NCBI GenBank assembly: GCA_947164985.1
Contig: CAMUYI010000004.1
Coordinates: forward strand, 124,001 to 188,000
Direction: 5' to 3'
Length of the DNA stretch: 64,000 bases
DNA from: an uncultured Bacteroidales bacterium
GTDB lineage: Bacteria; Bacteroidota; Bacteroidia; Bacteroidales; Paludibacteraceae
The first letter of the stretch is position 1. Every line of letters begins with the position of its first letter. A program made the translations under genes and the position numbers. Positions 35,399 to 45,209 of this stretch are shown one piece after another. The notes beneath the pieces are model-generated. The model was not told the DNA's origin and searched no databases. It saw only the letters and a program-made list of their open reading frames with translations.

Positions 35399-36631
35399 TT
35401 AACCAAAGAAAATTGGTGCAATAGCGAATGCCGCTACAACTCCTGCCAAATCTGCCAACAGGCAGCACGCTACTGCGTGACGTGTATCTTTGATATTGAC
35501 GCTCCCAAAATAAACGGCCAATACGTAAAACGTCGTGTCTGTTGTGCCTTGCAAAATACAGCATAACCGTCCCACCAGACTATCCGCTCCGTGCGTGGTC
35601 ATGGCTTCTAACATCAGACCTCTTGCGCCGCCTCCACTTAACGGCTTCATCAAAGCCGTCGGTACCGCTCCTGCCATGTCCGGATTGATGCCGCAAGCTG
35701 TAAAAAGACTTGCCAGACCCTGTTCCAAAAGCCCCATCGCTCCACTGGCACGGAACATACCTACCGCCACAAGAATCGCAATGAGGTAGGGTATAATGCC
35801 GATAGCCGTTTGAAAACCACCTTTCGCACCGTCAATAAACGCGTCATAAACGTTGATTTTCTTAATCATCGCCTGAATCACAAACCAGCAAATCACGCCT
35901 AACAGCAAGATCGCTGCTACTGCAGCAGATACCACCGATAAGGCATGTGGACTCAGCAGAGTTGCACCCCATACCAGCAAACCAACTAAGGCCGTCAAAC
36001 CTACCAATGTGCCGATAACAACCGGGTCTTTTAACTTGATTTTTTGTGCGATACAGACACATATAAGCCCCACCAATGTCGCTACATAAGTCGCAATAAG
36101 TATCGGCAGGAAAACATCCGCCGGATTAGCAGCACCCAACTGCGCACGGTAAGCCATGATTGTAGTCGGGATAAGTGTCAAACCACTGGCGCCTAACACC
36201 ACGAACATGATCATTGCATTCGATGCTTTGGTCTTATCCGTATTCAGTTCTTGCAGCTCACCCATCGCCTTCAGTCCCATCGGTGTCGCTGCATTGTCCA
36301 GACCTAACATGTTTGCTGCAAAATTCATCAACATCGATCCGTAAACCGGATGTCCCTTTGGGATATCCGGAAAGATTCGGCTGAAGAAAGGATTAATGGC
36401 CTTACCCAGCGTATTCACCGCCCCGGCTTGCTCTCCGATCTTCATGATACCCATCCATAATGCGAGTACACCCGTCAAACCTAACGACAACTCAAAACCC
36501 GTCTTGGCACTGTCAAAAGTAGAATTGAGAATCGCGGAGAAGATATCCACGTTTCCACAACATATTGCTTGCACCAAACCCATCAAAATGGCCAGCAAAA
36601 TGAGCGAAATCCATATATAATTCAAAATCAT
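35399..36631 (-). CDS. Fused spore maturation protein SpmA-SpmB (nucleoside recognition domain protein)
   Basis: A 410-residue polytopic membrane protein. The N-terminal half carries the SpmA-like pattern (SAKTGFELSLGLTGVLALWMGIMKIGEQAG, LGLDNAATPMGLKAMGELQ), and the C-terminal half the SpmB-like one (GGFQTAIGIIPYLIAILVAVGMFRASGA, PLSGGGARGLMLEAM). In Bacillus the two are separate proteins; the fused form is usual in non-sporulating Bacteroidota, where its role is unknown (the Pfam family name is Gate/nucleoside recognition). The start codon is only five bases from the -7 element. Confidence 0.93.
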   Translation of the reverse strand: MILNYIWISLILLAILMGLVQAICCGNVDIFSAILNSTFDSAKTGFELSLGLTGVLALWMGIMKIGEQAGAVNTLGKAINPFFSRIFPDIPKGHPVYGSMLMNFAANMLGLDNAATPMGLKAMGELQELNTDKTKASNAMIMFVVLGASGLTLIPTTIMAYRAQLGAANPADVFLPILIATYVATLVGLICVCIAQKIKLKDPVVIGTLVGLTALVGLLVWGATLLSPHALSVVSAAVAAILLLGVICWFVIQAMIKKINVYDAFIDGAKGGFQTAIGIIPYLIAILVAVGMFRASGAMGLLEQGLASLFTACGINPDMAGAVPTALMKPLSGGGARGLMLEAMTTHGADSLVGRLCCILQGTTDTTFYVLAVYFGSVNIKDTRHAVACCLLADLAGVVAAFAIAPIFFG

Positions 36632-36635
36632 GCCG

Positions 36636-36668
36636 CAAAATTACATTTTTTTTTGCATATGTGCAAAT
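36636..36668 (-). promoter_or_regulatory. Bacteroides-type promoter for the SpmAB-like gene
   Basis: TTTGCA and TAATTTTG (36643-36636) on the minus strand. It overlaps the divergent promoter at 36651-36683. Confidence 0.7.
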
Positions 36669-36683
36669 TATTTTGTAATTTTG
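36651..36683 (+). promoter_or_regulatory. Bacteroides-type promoter for the methyltransferase gene
   Basis: TTTGCATATG and TAATTTTG (36676-36683) on the plus strand; the ATG follows after eight bases. Confidence 0.7.
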
Positions 36684-36691
36684 CACCATAA

Positions 36692-37531
36692 ATGACAAAA
36701 AGTGGTAATTTTCATAGAATCTGGGCATATGTTCGGCACGTTTTGACGGCATGGAACACTACCGGCGAAGGCATTCATTCGCCTTACTTGTTTGCCATCG
36801 TGCGCCTCATCATGCGCGACGAGAATAGTTATTACTGTTTTGCGGACATCGAACGCCGCAGAGAACTACTCTTGGCCTGTGAGGATGAACTGGATGTGGT
36901 CGATTTCGGTTCGCAGGGTTCACCCGAAGGTACGCATATCACTCGTCGTGTGTGCGATATTGCCAAGAACCACCTCGAGAGTCCTAAAGTAGGGCAACTA
37001 CTCTTCCGACTCGTTCTCTTTATGCAGCAACACGAACATAGACCGTTGCAAATCATCGAGTTAGGTACTTCATTGGGGATCACTACCGCCTATCTGGCAT
37101 CCGCAGACAGTCATAACAACGTTGTAACCTTCGAAGGGAGCGAAAGCGTTCTTCGTATCGCGCAGGGCGTTTGGAGAATACTTCATTTGGAGAATATATC
37201 TTGGCAGCAGGGGAATATTGATGACACCTTATATAATATATATATAGGAGAATCGAAAAACGAAAATCAAAAATCGCTAATCGATATAGCATATGTAGAT
37301 GCAAACCATACCTACGAGGCGACAATGCGTTATGCCGCCCACTTGCTGCCGATGATTAGCACCAGCGGAATGCTCATCCTCGATGATATCCATTATTCGG
37401 AAGAGATGGAGCGTGCTTGGAATGAACTGAAAGTCGATAAACGGGTCACAACCTCTATGGACCTATATCATGTAGGAATCCTCTTTGTTAATCCATGCTT
37501 CCTTAAAAGGCATTATAAAATTCGCATATGA
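36692..37531 (+). CDS. Class I SAM-dependent methyltransferase
   Basis: A 279-residue Rossmann-fold methyltransferase. Motif I is IIELGTSLGITTAYLA (about residues 115-130) with the acidic FEGSES at the end of strand 2, and DIAYVDANHTYEA and LILDDIHYSEEM match motifs IV and V of catechol-O-methyltransferase-like enzymes. The substrate is unknown. It overlaps the next gene by four bases. Confidence 0.88.
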   Translation: MTKSGNFHRIWAYVRHVLTAWNTTGEGIHSPYLFAIVRLIMRDENSYYCFADIERRRELLLACEDELDVVDFGSQGSPEGTHITRRVCDIAKNHLESPKVGQLLFRLVLFMQQHEHRPLQIIELGTSLGITTAYLASADSHNNVVTFEGSESVLRIAQGVWRILHLENISWQQGNIDDTLYNIYIGESKNENQKSLIDIAYVDANHTYEATMRYAAHLLPMISTSGMLILDDIHYSEEMERAWNELKVDKRVTTSMDLYHVGILFVNPCFLKRHYKIRI

Positions 37532-38067
37532 TTTACACCAAAACTGGAGACAAAGGTACTACTTCGCTGGCGAACGGTGAACGGGTACCCAAGACCGACT
37601 TGCGCATAGAAGCGTACGGAACGGTAGATGAACTGAATAGTTGGTTTGGCTTACTTCGAGCCGAAGTACAGAAGACAGACCATTTTTCAATCAGAGTACA
37701 GAACGAACAACTCGAATGGATTCAGAACAAACTGTTTAATCTCGGGGCTGCGCTGAGTGAGGCACCGGGAGAGTGGATCACCGATGCCGATGTACAACAA
37801 TTGGAACACTGGATCGATGCCATGCAGACTGAGTTGCCGAAGATGAAATCTTTCCTCTTACCTGCCGGTAGTGAAGCCGTTTGTCGATGCCATCTTTGCC
37901 GTACTGTTTGTCGTCGTGCAGAACGCCAAATGATCCGATCGCACGCTCAAGATGTGTACTTGCGCTTTATGAATCGTCTCAGTGACTATTGTTTCGTCTT
38001 GGCGCGCTTCATCGCCTACCAACAAAATGAACAAGAAATAGCCTGGGATAAAGACTTTTTTGTGTAA
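37528..38067 (+). CDS. Cob(I)alamin adenosyltransferase, PduO type
   Basis: A 179-residue ATP:corrinoid adenosyltransferase that makes adenosylcobalamin. The signature MIYTKTGDKGTTSLANGERVPKTDLRIEAYGTVDELNS binds ATP, and CRTVCRRAERQM near the C-terminus holds the Arg/Glu of the active site. Gene coupled to the upstream methyltransferase. Confidence 0.95.
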   Translation: MIYTKTGDKGTTSLANGERVPKTDLRIEAYGTVDELNSWFGLLRAEVQKTDHFSIRVQNEQLEWIQNKLFNLGAALSEAPGEWITDADVQQLEHWIDAMQTELPKMKSFLLPAGSEAVCRCHLCRTVCRRAERQMIRSHAQDVYLRFMNRLSDYCFVLARFIAYQQNEQEIAWDKDFFV

Positions 38068-38131
38068 AATTTGACGGAATTGTATCAAAATGTGTAAAAA
38101 ATGCCGAAAAATGTGAATTAAACGAAAAAAT

Positions 38132-38164
38132 ATTTGCATATTTCGGAGAAATTGAGTACCTTTG
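38132..38164 (+). promoter_or_regulatory. Bacteroides-type promoter for the DUF2795-porP-gld operon
   Basis: TTTGCATATTTCG and TACCTTTG (38157-38164). The leader to the first start codon is about 80 bases. Confidence 0.8.
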
Positions 38165-38242
38165 CACGTTTTTTTACGAATACATACCCGTGAGGGCATG
38201 CGTTTAATAGCGAAACAAAAACTGATTTGAAACGATAAAGAT

Positions 38243-38470
38243 ATGTATTGGACACTGGAATTGGCATCAAAATTGGATGACGCACCTTGGCCTGCTACGA
38301 AGGATGAATTACTGGACTATGCGAATCGCATCGGAGTGCCTGCAGAGGTGATTGAAAACTTAGAGGAACTCGAAGGCGATGACGAAGAACAATATGAAAG
38401 CATACTGGATATTTGGCCAGAGTATCCCACGCAAGATGAGGATTTCTTCTTTGATGAAGAAGAGTATTAG
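38243..38470 (+). CDS. DUF2795 small acidic protein
   Basis: A 75-residue, very acidic protein of a Bacteroidota family (MYWTLELASKLDDAPWPATKDELLDYA...). Function is unknown. It heads the operon and its end overlaps the start of the PorP-like gene by 17 bases. Confidence 0.85.
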   Translation: MYWTLELASKLDDAPWPATKDELLDYANRIGVPAEVIENLEELEGDDEEQYESILDIWPEYPTQDEDFFFDEEEY

Positions 38471-39419
38471 CCTTCTGCTCGGTCTGATGGCCGTATTGAC
38501 TGCGAGCGCGCAGTTTGATCCGCAGATGGGACAATATATGTATTTGGCATCAGCCTACAATCCGGCAGCTGTCGGTGAGGGGAACTTGATGAAGGTGGCA
38601 GGAATGCACCGCATGCAGTACGTTGATATTACGAATGCACCGATGAGTACCTGGTTCGGATTCAGTTCACCTTTCGTAATCGGCAAGACCAGCCACGGCG
38701 CAGGCATCCGATTCCTCAACGACCGGTACGGACTGTTCACTACTCAGTCGCTATATGCACAGTACGCTTATCGGCATAAGATCGGAAAAGGATACTTGAG
38801 TGCCGGAGTCGATCTGGGATTTGTGAATGTCGGCTTCAAGGGGGATTCGGTCAACTTAAGCAAAATGGGGGATGACTACCACGATGCAAATGACGATGCG
38901 ATTCCGCGAGGGGATAAATCGGGAATGAAGTTTGACATGAGCGTCGGCCTTTACTACAGCACGCCGACTTGGTGGGTAGGAGCAAGTTACAGTCATTTGA
39001 CCCGACCGCAAGTGGATTGGAGTGACGGAACAAGCGGAGTGGAGCAGGTGGTAACATTGGTCGGAACGATGTATGTGACGGGAGGATATCACTTCAGGCT
39101 GAAGAACTACAAGGAATGGGTACTGACTCCCAGCGCGTTGATAATGAGCGATTTTATCAGTTGGGATGTGAACTTAACCCTCATGTGCGACTACAAAGAC
39201 CGATACCGGTGGGGACTCGGATACCGCATAGCGGGAAGCGTAAATATATTATTAGGAATAGACATCATCTCCGGCCTGCAATTGGGATACAGTTGCGAAC
39301 TGCCGACCAACAAACTGCTGCTGGAGAGTTATGGAAGTCACGAGATATATCTGGCCTACGGATTTGATATCCTGAAGCCGAAAAGAACGAATAAATATAA
39401 ATCAATTCGATACTTGTAA
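38454..39419 (+). CDS. PorP/SprF-family type IX secretion system membrane protein
   Basis: About 321 residues with signal peptide MKKSISLLLGLMAVLTASAQFDPQMGQYM followed by the family start YLASAYNPAAVGEGNLMKVAG. These outer-membrane barrels are associated with the GldKN ring and, with surface adhesins, anchor T9SS products. I set the start at MKKSISLL to give a proper signal peptide. Directly upstream of gldK. Confidence 0.9.
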   Translation: MKKSISLLLGLMAVLTASAQFDPQMGQYMYLASAYNPAAVGEGNLMKVAGMHRMQYVDITNAPMSTWFGFSSPFVIGKTSHGAGIRFLNDRYGLFTTQSLYAQYAYRHKIGKGYLSAGVDLGFVNVGFKGDSVNLSKMGDDYHDANDDAIPRGDKSGMKFDMSVGLYYSTPTWWVGASYSHLTRPQVDWSDGTSGVEQVVTLVGTMYVTGGYHFRLKNYKEWVLTPSALIMSDFISWDVNLTLMCDYKDRYRWGLGYRIAGSVNILLGIDIISGLQLGYSCELPTNKLLLESYGSHEIYLAYGFDILKPKRTNKYKSIRYL

Positions 39420-39421
39420 GT

Positions 39422-40771
39422 ATGAAAGTAACAAAATTTTTGCCGTTAGTCGCTTTGGTAGCGATGGTAATGGTTGGATGTAACAAGCCGGCTGGTGAGC
39501 TCGTTGGAGCATACAATGCTACTACCTTTAAGGAGGCTAATCCTTACGGTATGTTGTTCATCAAGAAAGGTTCTTTTATGATGGGTGCTAACACCCAATC
39601 CGCTGTTTTTGAGCAGCCGGATAACGTGTTGATGGTAACGGTAGATGCGTTCTGGATGGACGAGACCGAGATTACCAATAATGAGTACCATCAGTTTGTA
39701 GATTGGGTACGTGACTCGATCGCTTTGTCTTCCCTCGTGGCTGCCGGTATGACCGATTATGCTATCCAGCCGAAGGATGAGGACTTCGACGAGGAGCATT
39801 TCCAGTTGAACTGGACTAAGAAAGTGCCTTGGAAGAGTAAAGAAGAGGACGTAGTGGACGCTTTGTCCCATATGTATTACTCGGATGGTAGCTTGAATAA
39901 CAATAACTTGCACTACCGTTATACCTGGGTGAATATGGACGAAGCGCTGCCGCAACGTAATAAATTCGACGTGTCTACCAGTACCTATCCTCCCGGATCT
40001 ACGGCTCGTGTTGATACCTTCTGGGTAAACGATATCGGCGAGATCAAAGACTCGACGATCTATCGCCCGTTGCGTGAGCCGAAAGATCTGCTTACCGAGA
40101 AGATTATCTGTATCTATCCGGATACCCTCGTTTGGGCACGTGACTTCCAGTTCTCGTACAACGACCCGTTGCTGCACATGTATTTCAAGCACCCGGGATA
40201 TGCAGAATATCCTGTAGTAGGTGTTACTTGGGAGCAGGCGCATGCGTTCTGTAACTGGCGTACGAAATTCTTTAATAAGTATGCGGCTACGGAGGCGAAC
40301 GAGTATCGTCTGCCGACAGAGGCACAATGGGAGTATGCGGCACGTGGCGGTCGTAAGATGGCGATGTATCCGTGGGGTAGTAACTATGCCCGTGACGGCA
40401 AGGGTTGTTTCTTTGCTAACTTTAAGCCGTACCGTGGTGCTTACAACGATGATACCGGTACTACGACCATGAAGGTTGCGCAGTTCCGTCCGAATGACTT
40501 CGGTCTGTTTGATATGGCGGGTAACGTGGCTGAGTGGACCAACTCGGCTTTCCAACCGGCTGCTAACACGCACGTGCATGACCTCAACCCGGATTACAGC
40601 TATATGGCTCGTAAAGCCGATCCGGACATCCTGAAGCGTAAGATCGTTAAGGGTGGTAGCTGGAAGGATATCAGTTACTTCATGCAGTGCGGCGTGCGTA
40701 CGTACGAATATCAATTTGAGAGTCGCCCGTACATAGGCTTCCGTTGCGTACGCGCTTATATCGGTGACTAA
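39422..40771 (+). CDS. gldK: T9SS ring lipoprotein GldK/PorK
   Basis: A 449-residue lipoprotein (MKVTKFLPLVALVAMVMVGC) with a sulfatase-modifying-factor/FGE-like domain: FWMDETEITNNEYHQFVDWVRDSI near residue 80, RLPTEAQWEYAARGG near 310 and DMAGNVAEWTNSAF near 365. GldK and GldN form the periplasmic/outer-membrane ring of the type IX secretion system. Strongly biased codons suggest high expression. Confidence 0.95.
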   Translation: MKVTKFLPLVALVAMVMVGCNKPAGELVGAYNATTFKEANPYGMLFIKKGSFMMGANTQSAVFEQPDNVLMVTVDAFWMDETEITNNEYHQFVDWVRDSIALSSLVAAGMTDYAIQPKDEDFDEEHFQLNWTKKVPWKSKEEDVVDALSHMYYSDGSLNNNNLHYRYTWVNMDEALPQRNKFDVSTSTYPPGSTARVDTFWVNDIGEIKDSTIYRPLREPKDLLTEKIICIYPDTLVWARDFQFSYNDPLLHMYFKHPGYAEYPVVGVTWEQAHAFCNWRTKFFNKYAATEANEYRLPTEAQWEYAARGGRKMAMYPWGSNYARDGKGCFFANFKPYRGAYNDDTGTTTMKVAQFRPNDFGLFDMAGNVAEWTNSAFQPAANTHVHDLNPDYSYMARKADPDILKRKIVKGGSWKDISYFMQCGVRTYEYQFESRPYIGFRCVRAYIGD

Positions 40772-40816
40772 TAAAACCAATAACAATCGTAATTAATTAA
40801 AAATTTATATAGAATT

Positions 40817-41743
40817 ATGGCTACTGAAAAGCAAGGTTTTGGTGCAAAATTCATGCACTGGTATGGTTCCTACAAAGGAAAAGATGTCGTAAACATCATT
40901 TATTCGGCAGGTGCTTCTGTCGTTATTATCGGTGCGTTGTTTAAGATTCTTCACTGGCCGGGTGCAAGTCAAGTGTTGATGATCGGTATGTTCACGGAGG
41001 CTTTCTTGTTCCTCATCGGTACATTGGAGCACCCGCATCCTGAGTTCCACTGGGAGAACGTATTCCCGCAGTTGTTGGAGTATGGTACTAAGCCTGAATT
41101 GTTGGAAGAGAAATCCAAACAACCGCGTCCGACGCTGTTAGGTGCCGGTGTTGCCGGTGGTCCGCAAACGATTGGTACAACTACTGTTCCTACTCCCGCT
41201 CCTGCAGGTGAGCCGATAGTTTCGGCTAAAGCTCCGGGTCTCAAGGATGATGATTACAAGGCTTTGAAAGAAGGTATCGCTGATTTGGCTAAGACCGCTT
41301 CGCAGTTGTCTGAACTGGGTAAGGTTGCTCAGACCGGTGTTAAACTGGGCGAGAAACTGGAGGCTGCCGGTGCTGCTTCCGAGGCTTATGCCGCTAAGAT
41401 GAATGCTGCCGGTGCTGCTACTGATAACTACACCGCCGCTACCGCTACCTTGGCACAGAGTTATGCTCAGGTAAGCAGCGATATGAAACTCGTTGTAGAC
41501 GGTACAAAGGCATACAAAGAGGGTATTGACCAGGTAGGTAAGAGCATCGCTGCTCTGAATACGGTTTACGAACTGCAACTGCAATCCGTTAACGCTCAGA
41601 CCGAGGCTCAGAAAGCAGCTGCCGCTGCTGCTAAAGAGGCTGCAGAGGCACAGACCGCTTTCGCTGCAGGTGCTAAGAAACTGCAGAGTCAGGTAGCAGG
41701 CCTGAACGATATCTACGGTAATATGTTGAATGCACTCGCATAA
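40817..41743 (+). CDS. gldL: T9SS inner-membrane motor protein GldL/PorL
   Basis: A 308-residue protein with two TMs near residues 25-70 (NIIYSAGASVVIIGALFKILHW and MIGMFTEAFLFLIGTLEH, holding the conserved Glu of the proton channel) and a long Ala-rich coiled-coil cytoplasmic tail, similar in length to the Porphyromonas PorL. Together with GldM it forms the proton-driven rotary motor. Confidence 0.95.
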   Translation: MATEKQGFGAKFMHWYGSYKGKDVVNIIYSAGASVVIIGALFKILHWPGASQVLMIGMFTEAFLFLIGTLEHPHPEFHWENVFPQLLEYGTKPELLEEKSKQPRPTLLGAGVAGGPQTIGTTTVPTPAPAGEPIVSAKAPGLKDDDYKALKEGIADLAKTASQLSELGKVAQTGVKLGEKLEAAGAASEAYAAKMNAAGAATDNYTAATATLAQSYAQVSSDMKLVVDGTKAYKEGIDQVGKSIAALNTVYELQLQSVNAQTEAQKAAAAAAKEAAEAQTAFAAGAKKLQSQVAGLNDIYGNMLNALA

Positions 41744-41781
41744 GCAAGTAATTGATTCAAAACCAATAAAATACTTCCGAA

Positions 41782-43350
41782 ATGGGTGGAGCAAAAAACT
41801 GTCCGGAAACCCCGAGACAAAAAATGATTGGTATGATGTACTTGGTGCTCACCGCCATGTTGGCGTTGAACGTAAGTACGGATATCCTCAATGGTTTTAC
41901 ATTGGTGGATAAGAGTCTGCATTCTTCTATCGCTGCTTCTGATACGCGTAACGTTAAACTCTATAACGACTTCAAATCTGCTAACGCAGATAACCCTGAG
42001 AAGACACAAGAGTGGTTCGATAAAGCGATTGAAGTACAGAAACGTGCCGACTCCTTATTTAATTATATACAGGATTTCAAAGAGCACATCGCAATCATTG
42101 CGGATGGTAAGAAAAAAGTAGATGAGTGGAAAGCGCAAGGTATTGACCCGACTATGCATATTGAAGGAAACTCCAACTTGGACGCTCCTGCACAATATGC
42201 TATCGCACAGGGCAATGGACTTGTTCTCAAAGAGATGGTAGCTTACTATCGCGACTATGCAGCCGGATTGGCTGAGAACGACGCGGAGCTCAGATCATCT
42301 ATCATGCAGAACCTTGCTACCGAGCGTGATTATAACGCACATGAGAAAGATTCTTGTGATTGGGAGGTAGCTGTGTTTGAAGGTATGCCTGTCGGTGCTA
42401 CGATCACCATCTTGACCAAGATGCAGAATGACGTTCGTGCTACCGAGAGCCAGTTGATTCAATACCTTATGGATCAAACAGATGCAGGTGACTTGCGTGT
42501 AAACAAACTGAACGCTTACGTGATTCCGAAGTCGAACTACGTCATCCGTGGTGGTAAATACTCGGCTCAGATCATCTTGGCGGCTGTTGACTCTACGCAA
42601 CGTCCTGAGTATTATATTGATGGTCAGCGTATTAACGACCAAGGTCTGTATGAAGTACCTGCTACTGGTATCGGCCTCAAGAAATACTCCGGTTGGATTG
42701 CTTATCAGAACCCGGCATCGGGTGAGATGGAGCAGTTGCAGTTCAATAGCGAGTATAGCGTGGGTGAACCGGCTGTGACGATTTCCAATAACGACCTCAA
42801 CATCATGTATCGTGGATATGAGAATAAATTCTCGATCTCTGTACCGGGTGTGTCGAACGATAAGGTAAAAGTGTCGGTGAACGGTGCTCAAGTACGTCAG
42901 CAAGGCGGTCTGTGGATCATCAAACCGGGTGATAACACCAAGAGCGTTACAATCTCCGTATCCGCTGAACTTGACGGCCGTATGCAACCGATGGGTAGCA
43001 AGGATTATAAGGTAAGAGCATTGCCGAACCCGTCGGCTTGGTTCTCTGCAAAAGAGAAAGAGTACACTTCGGGTAATATTCCGCCGAGTGTGCTTACAAA
43101 TGCCAATGGTGTCATCACCGCTTCGTACGGTCCGGAAGGTCTGCTGGATCTGCCGTTTAAGGTAACCAGTTTCCGCGCGATCATCAATGGTATGACGACC
43201 TCGTCCAATGGTAACCAATTTACCCGTGATCAGTTGAACCAGATCGGTAAACTGAAGAAGGGTGGTATGGTCGTTATTCAGGATATCCGTGCTGAAGGTC
43301 CCGGCGGACAGAAGAAAAACCTGTCACCGCTTGTATTTACTCTGAACTAA
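41782..43350 (+). CDS. gldM: T9SS motor/periplasmic protein GldM/PorM
   Basis: A 522-residue protein: a single N-terminal TM (MIGMMYLVLTAMLALNVSTDILNGF) inserted into the GldL pentamer, then a helical domain and several beta domains of the known GldM periplasmic shaft. The preceding NCPETPRQ motif is typical of the family. It transmits the motor's rotation to the GldKN ring. Confidence 0.96.
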   Translation: MGGAKNCPETPRQKMIGMMYLVLTAMLALNVSTDILNGFTLVDKSLHSSIAASDTRNVKLYNDFKSANADNPEKTQEWFDKAIEVQKRADSLFNYIQDFKEHIAIIADGKKKVDEWKAQGIDPTMHIEGNSNLDAPAQYAIAQGNGLVLKEMVAYYRDYAAGLAENDAELRSSIMQNLATERDYNAHEKDSCDWEVAVFEGMPVGATITILTKMQNDVRATESQLIQYLMDQTDAGDLRVNKLNAYVIPKSNYVIRGGKYSAQIILAAVDSTQRPEYYIDGQRINDQGLYEVPATGIGLKKYSGWIAYQNPASGEMEQLQFNSEYSVGEPAVTISNNDLNIMYRGYENKFSISVPGVSNDKVKVSVNGAQVRQQGGLWIIKPGDNTKSVTISVSAELDGRMQPMGSKDYKVRALPNPSAWFSAKEKEYTSGNIPPSVLTNANGVITASYGPEGLLDLPFKVTSFRAIINGMTTSSNGNQFTRDQLNQIGKLKKGGMVVIQDIRAEGPGGQKKNLSPLVFTLN

Positions 43351-43362
43351 TAGCGAAACAAT

Positions 43363-44319
43363 ATGATAAAGAAAATTAGTATGATTGCTTGCCTGTTGCT
43401 GGGCGTTATGACCGCACAGGCGCAGCATAAAGTGATCTCATTCTTCGATGAGATGGGTACCGCTCGTATCCAGACGGAGGAGTTCTCGCAGGCTCACGAT
43501 ACGATTGTGATGGTAGAGCATCGACTGGATGATGTCATCTGGGCGCGTTATGTGTATCGTATCATCGATATGCGTTACAAGCAGAACTACCGTATCTATT
43601 TCCCGACAAAGGTGGATGATCCTGACTATCGTAACTTGTTCAAGGTCATCGTAGATGCAGTAGTGGACGGCCTGCAGATTTATCCGAAGAATGGAGAGAC
43701 CATTAAGCCGGACTTCAAGACTACCGAACCGTTCACCAAAGCGCAGATTCCTATCGACGCTATGATGGTGGTGGATAAGACCGAAGACCACTCGGATGAT
43801 GCGGAAGAGTACTGGGACATCTCTCGTTCTACGGCTATGCTTGTTAACTACGACAGTATTTCCGATGAGTTGCGTTCACAACCGTACTCGTTTGAGAACG
43901 TGGTTCGTAACCAGCTCAAGTATTTGATCCAAGAGGTTGTATTTTTCGATAAGCACACCTCGCGTCTGCATACGAAGATCATGGCAATCGCTCCGTTGCA
44001 TCCGGTGCTGATCAGTACGCAGGATAGCACCAAAGTGATGGCATCGTTGCGTGAGTCGATCATGTTCTGGATCCCGTTCGATAACCTGCGTCCGTACCTG
44101 GCTATGCAGTACTCGATTCCTAACCGCAATGAGGTGAAGCGTGTGACGTTCGACGAGTTCTTCCAGAAACGTCTGTTTACCTCCTACATCGTAGGTGAAG
44201 GTAATATGTACAACCGCTGGATCCCTGACTATTCGGGTTCGGAGGTAGAAGTGCGCAAAGAGCAAGAGCGTATCGCTGCGGAGTTATTGAACTTTGAGCA
44301 AGATCTCTGGGAATACTAA
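43363..44319 (+). CDS. gldN: T9SS ring protein GldN/PorN
   Basis: A 318-residue secreted protein with signal MIKKISMIACLLLGVMTAQAQ. The conserved WARYVYRIIDMRYKQNYRIYFP and FDEFFQKRLFTSYIVGEGNMYNR segments mark GldN. The stop overlaps the ftsX start by one base. Confidence 0.95.
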   Translation: MIKKISMIACLLLGVMTAQAQHKVISFFDEMGTARIQTEEFSQAHDTIVMVEHRLDDVIWARYVYRIIDMRYKQNYRIYFPTKVDDPDYRNLFKVIVDAVVDGLQIYPKNGETIKPDFKTTEPFTKAQIPIDAMMVVDKTEDHSDDAEEYWDISRSTAMLVNYDSISDELRSQPYSFENVVRNQLKYLIQEVVFFDKHTSRLHTKIMAIAPLHPVLISTQDSTKVMASLRESIMFWIPFDNLRPYLAMQYSIPNRNEVKRVTFDEFFQKRLFTSYIVGEGNMYNRWIPDYSGSEVEVRKEQERIAAELLNFEQDLWEY

Positions 44320-45179
44320 TGCGTAAACATCGTTTTCGTAATTCCTATGTGACATCTGCTATCAGCGTGTCGCTGGTGTTGTGTCTAATCGGGTTGGAGA
44401 GCATTCTTTTGCTCTCCGCCGATTCTCTTATTACGCGCATGCGCGAGAACATCACGCTGACCGCTGTATTAACGAGCGATGCGGATAGCACGCAGTGCGC
44501 GCGTCTGGAGAGCATATTGAAAGCCGGTGACCGATGCAGTGCATATAAGTATGTCTCGGCGGAGGAAGCACTCGAGGAGCATATTCGTCTCTTGGGTGAA
44601 GATCCGGCGAAGTTCTTGGGTTATAACCCCTTGTCGGCCAGTTATGAGATCCATCCAACGGATACCTATAGTGCACCGGACAGCTTAGCGCTCTTGGCTT
44701 CTGACCTGGAGGCCTTGCCGTATGTGAGCGAGGTGATCTATCCCCGTGACCTGGCCGACCTGATGAGCAGTAACGTGCATGAGTTCTCCTATATCCTGCT
44801 GGCTGTCGCTTTGGCGTTGCTACTGATATCAATGGTGCTCATCGTCAATACGATCCGTCTGCAGATCTATGCCAAGCGTTTCCTGATTAATACGATGACG
44901 CTTGTCGGTGCTACCTCTTGGGTGACGCGCCGACCGTTCGTGTTGCGTAACATGGGTATGGGTCTCATCGCCGGTATCGTCGCGCTGACGATCTTAGGGG
45001 CTGTCGTCTATTATGTCGAGTTCCGCATGGGTATGTTGCTCTTCCCGCTGACAGGACAGAACATCGCTTTCATCGCCGTAGTTGTGCTCTGCTCGGGGCT
45101 GCTCATCACGCTCATCGCTTCCCTCATCGCTACCGGACGTTATATTCGCATGGATAATAACTCGTTGTACGAGATCTGA
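44319..45179 (+). CDS. ftsX: Cell division ABC transporter permease FtsX
   Basis: A 286-residue FtsX: one N-terminal TM, a large periplasmic domain (about 40-165) and three C-terminal TMs (FSYILLAVALALLLISMVLIV onward). With FtsE it signals to peptidoglycan hydrolases during division. Its position directly after gldN means the secretion and division genes share a transcript. Confidence 0.93.
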   Translation: MRKHRFRNSYVTSAISVSLVLCLIGLESILLLSADSLITRMRENITLTAVLTSDADSTQCARLESILKAGDRCSAYKYVSAEEALEEHIRLLGEDPAKFLGYNPLSASYEIHPTDTYSAPDSLALLASDLEALPYVSEVIYPRDLADLMSSNVHEFSYILLAVALALLLISMVLIVNTIRLQIYAKRFLINTMTLVGATSWVTRRPFVLRNMGMGLIAGIVALTILGAVVYYVEFRMGMLLFPLTGQNIAFIAVVVLCSGLLITLIASLIATGRYIRMDNNSLYEI

Positions 45180-45209
45180 TAACTGACAACTGAATTCTGA
45201 CAACTGATT

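Noticed and set aside
39446..40786. Antisense open frame of 446 codons opposite gldK
   Set aside because: It is fully explained by the GldK coding strand; the reverse frame is open because of the biased codon use.
42295..43218. Antisense open frame of 307 codons opposite gldM
   Set aside because: Same reason; no start signal, no family likeness.
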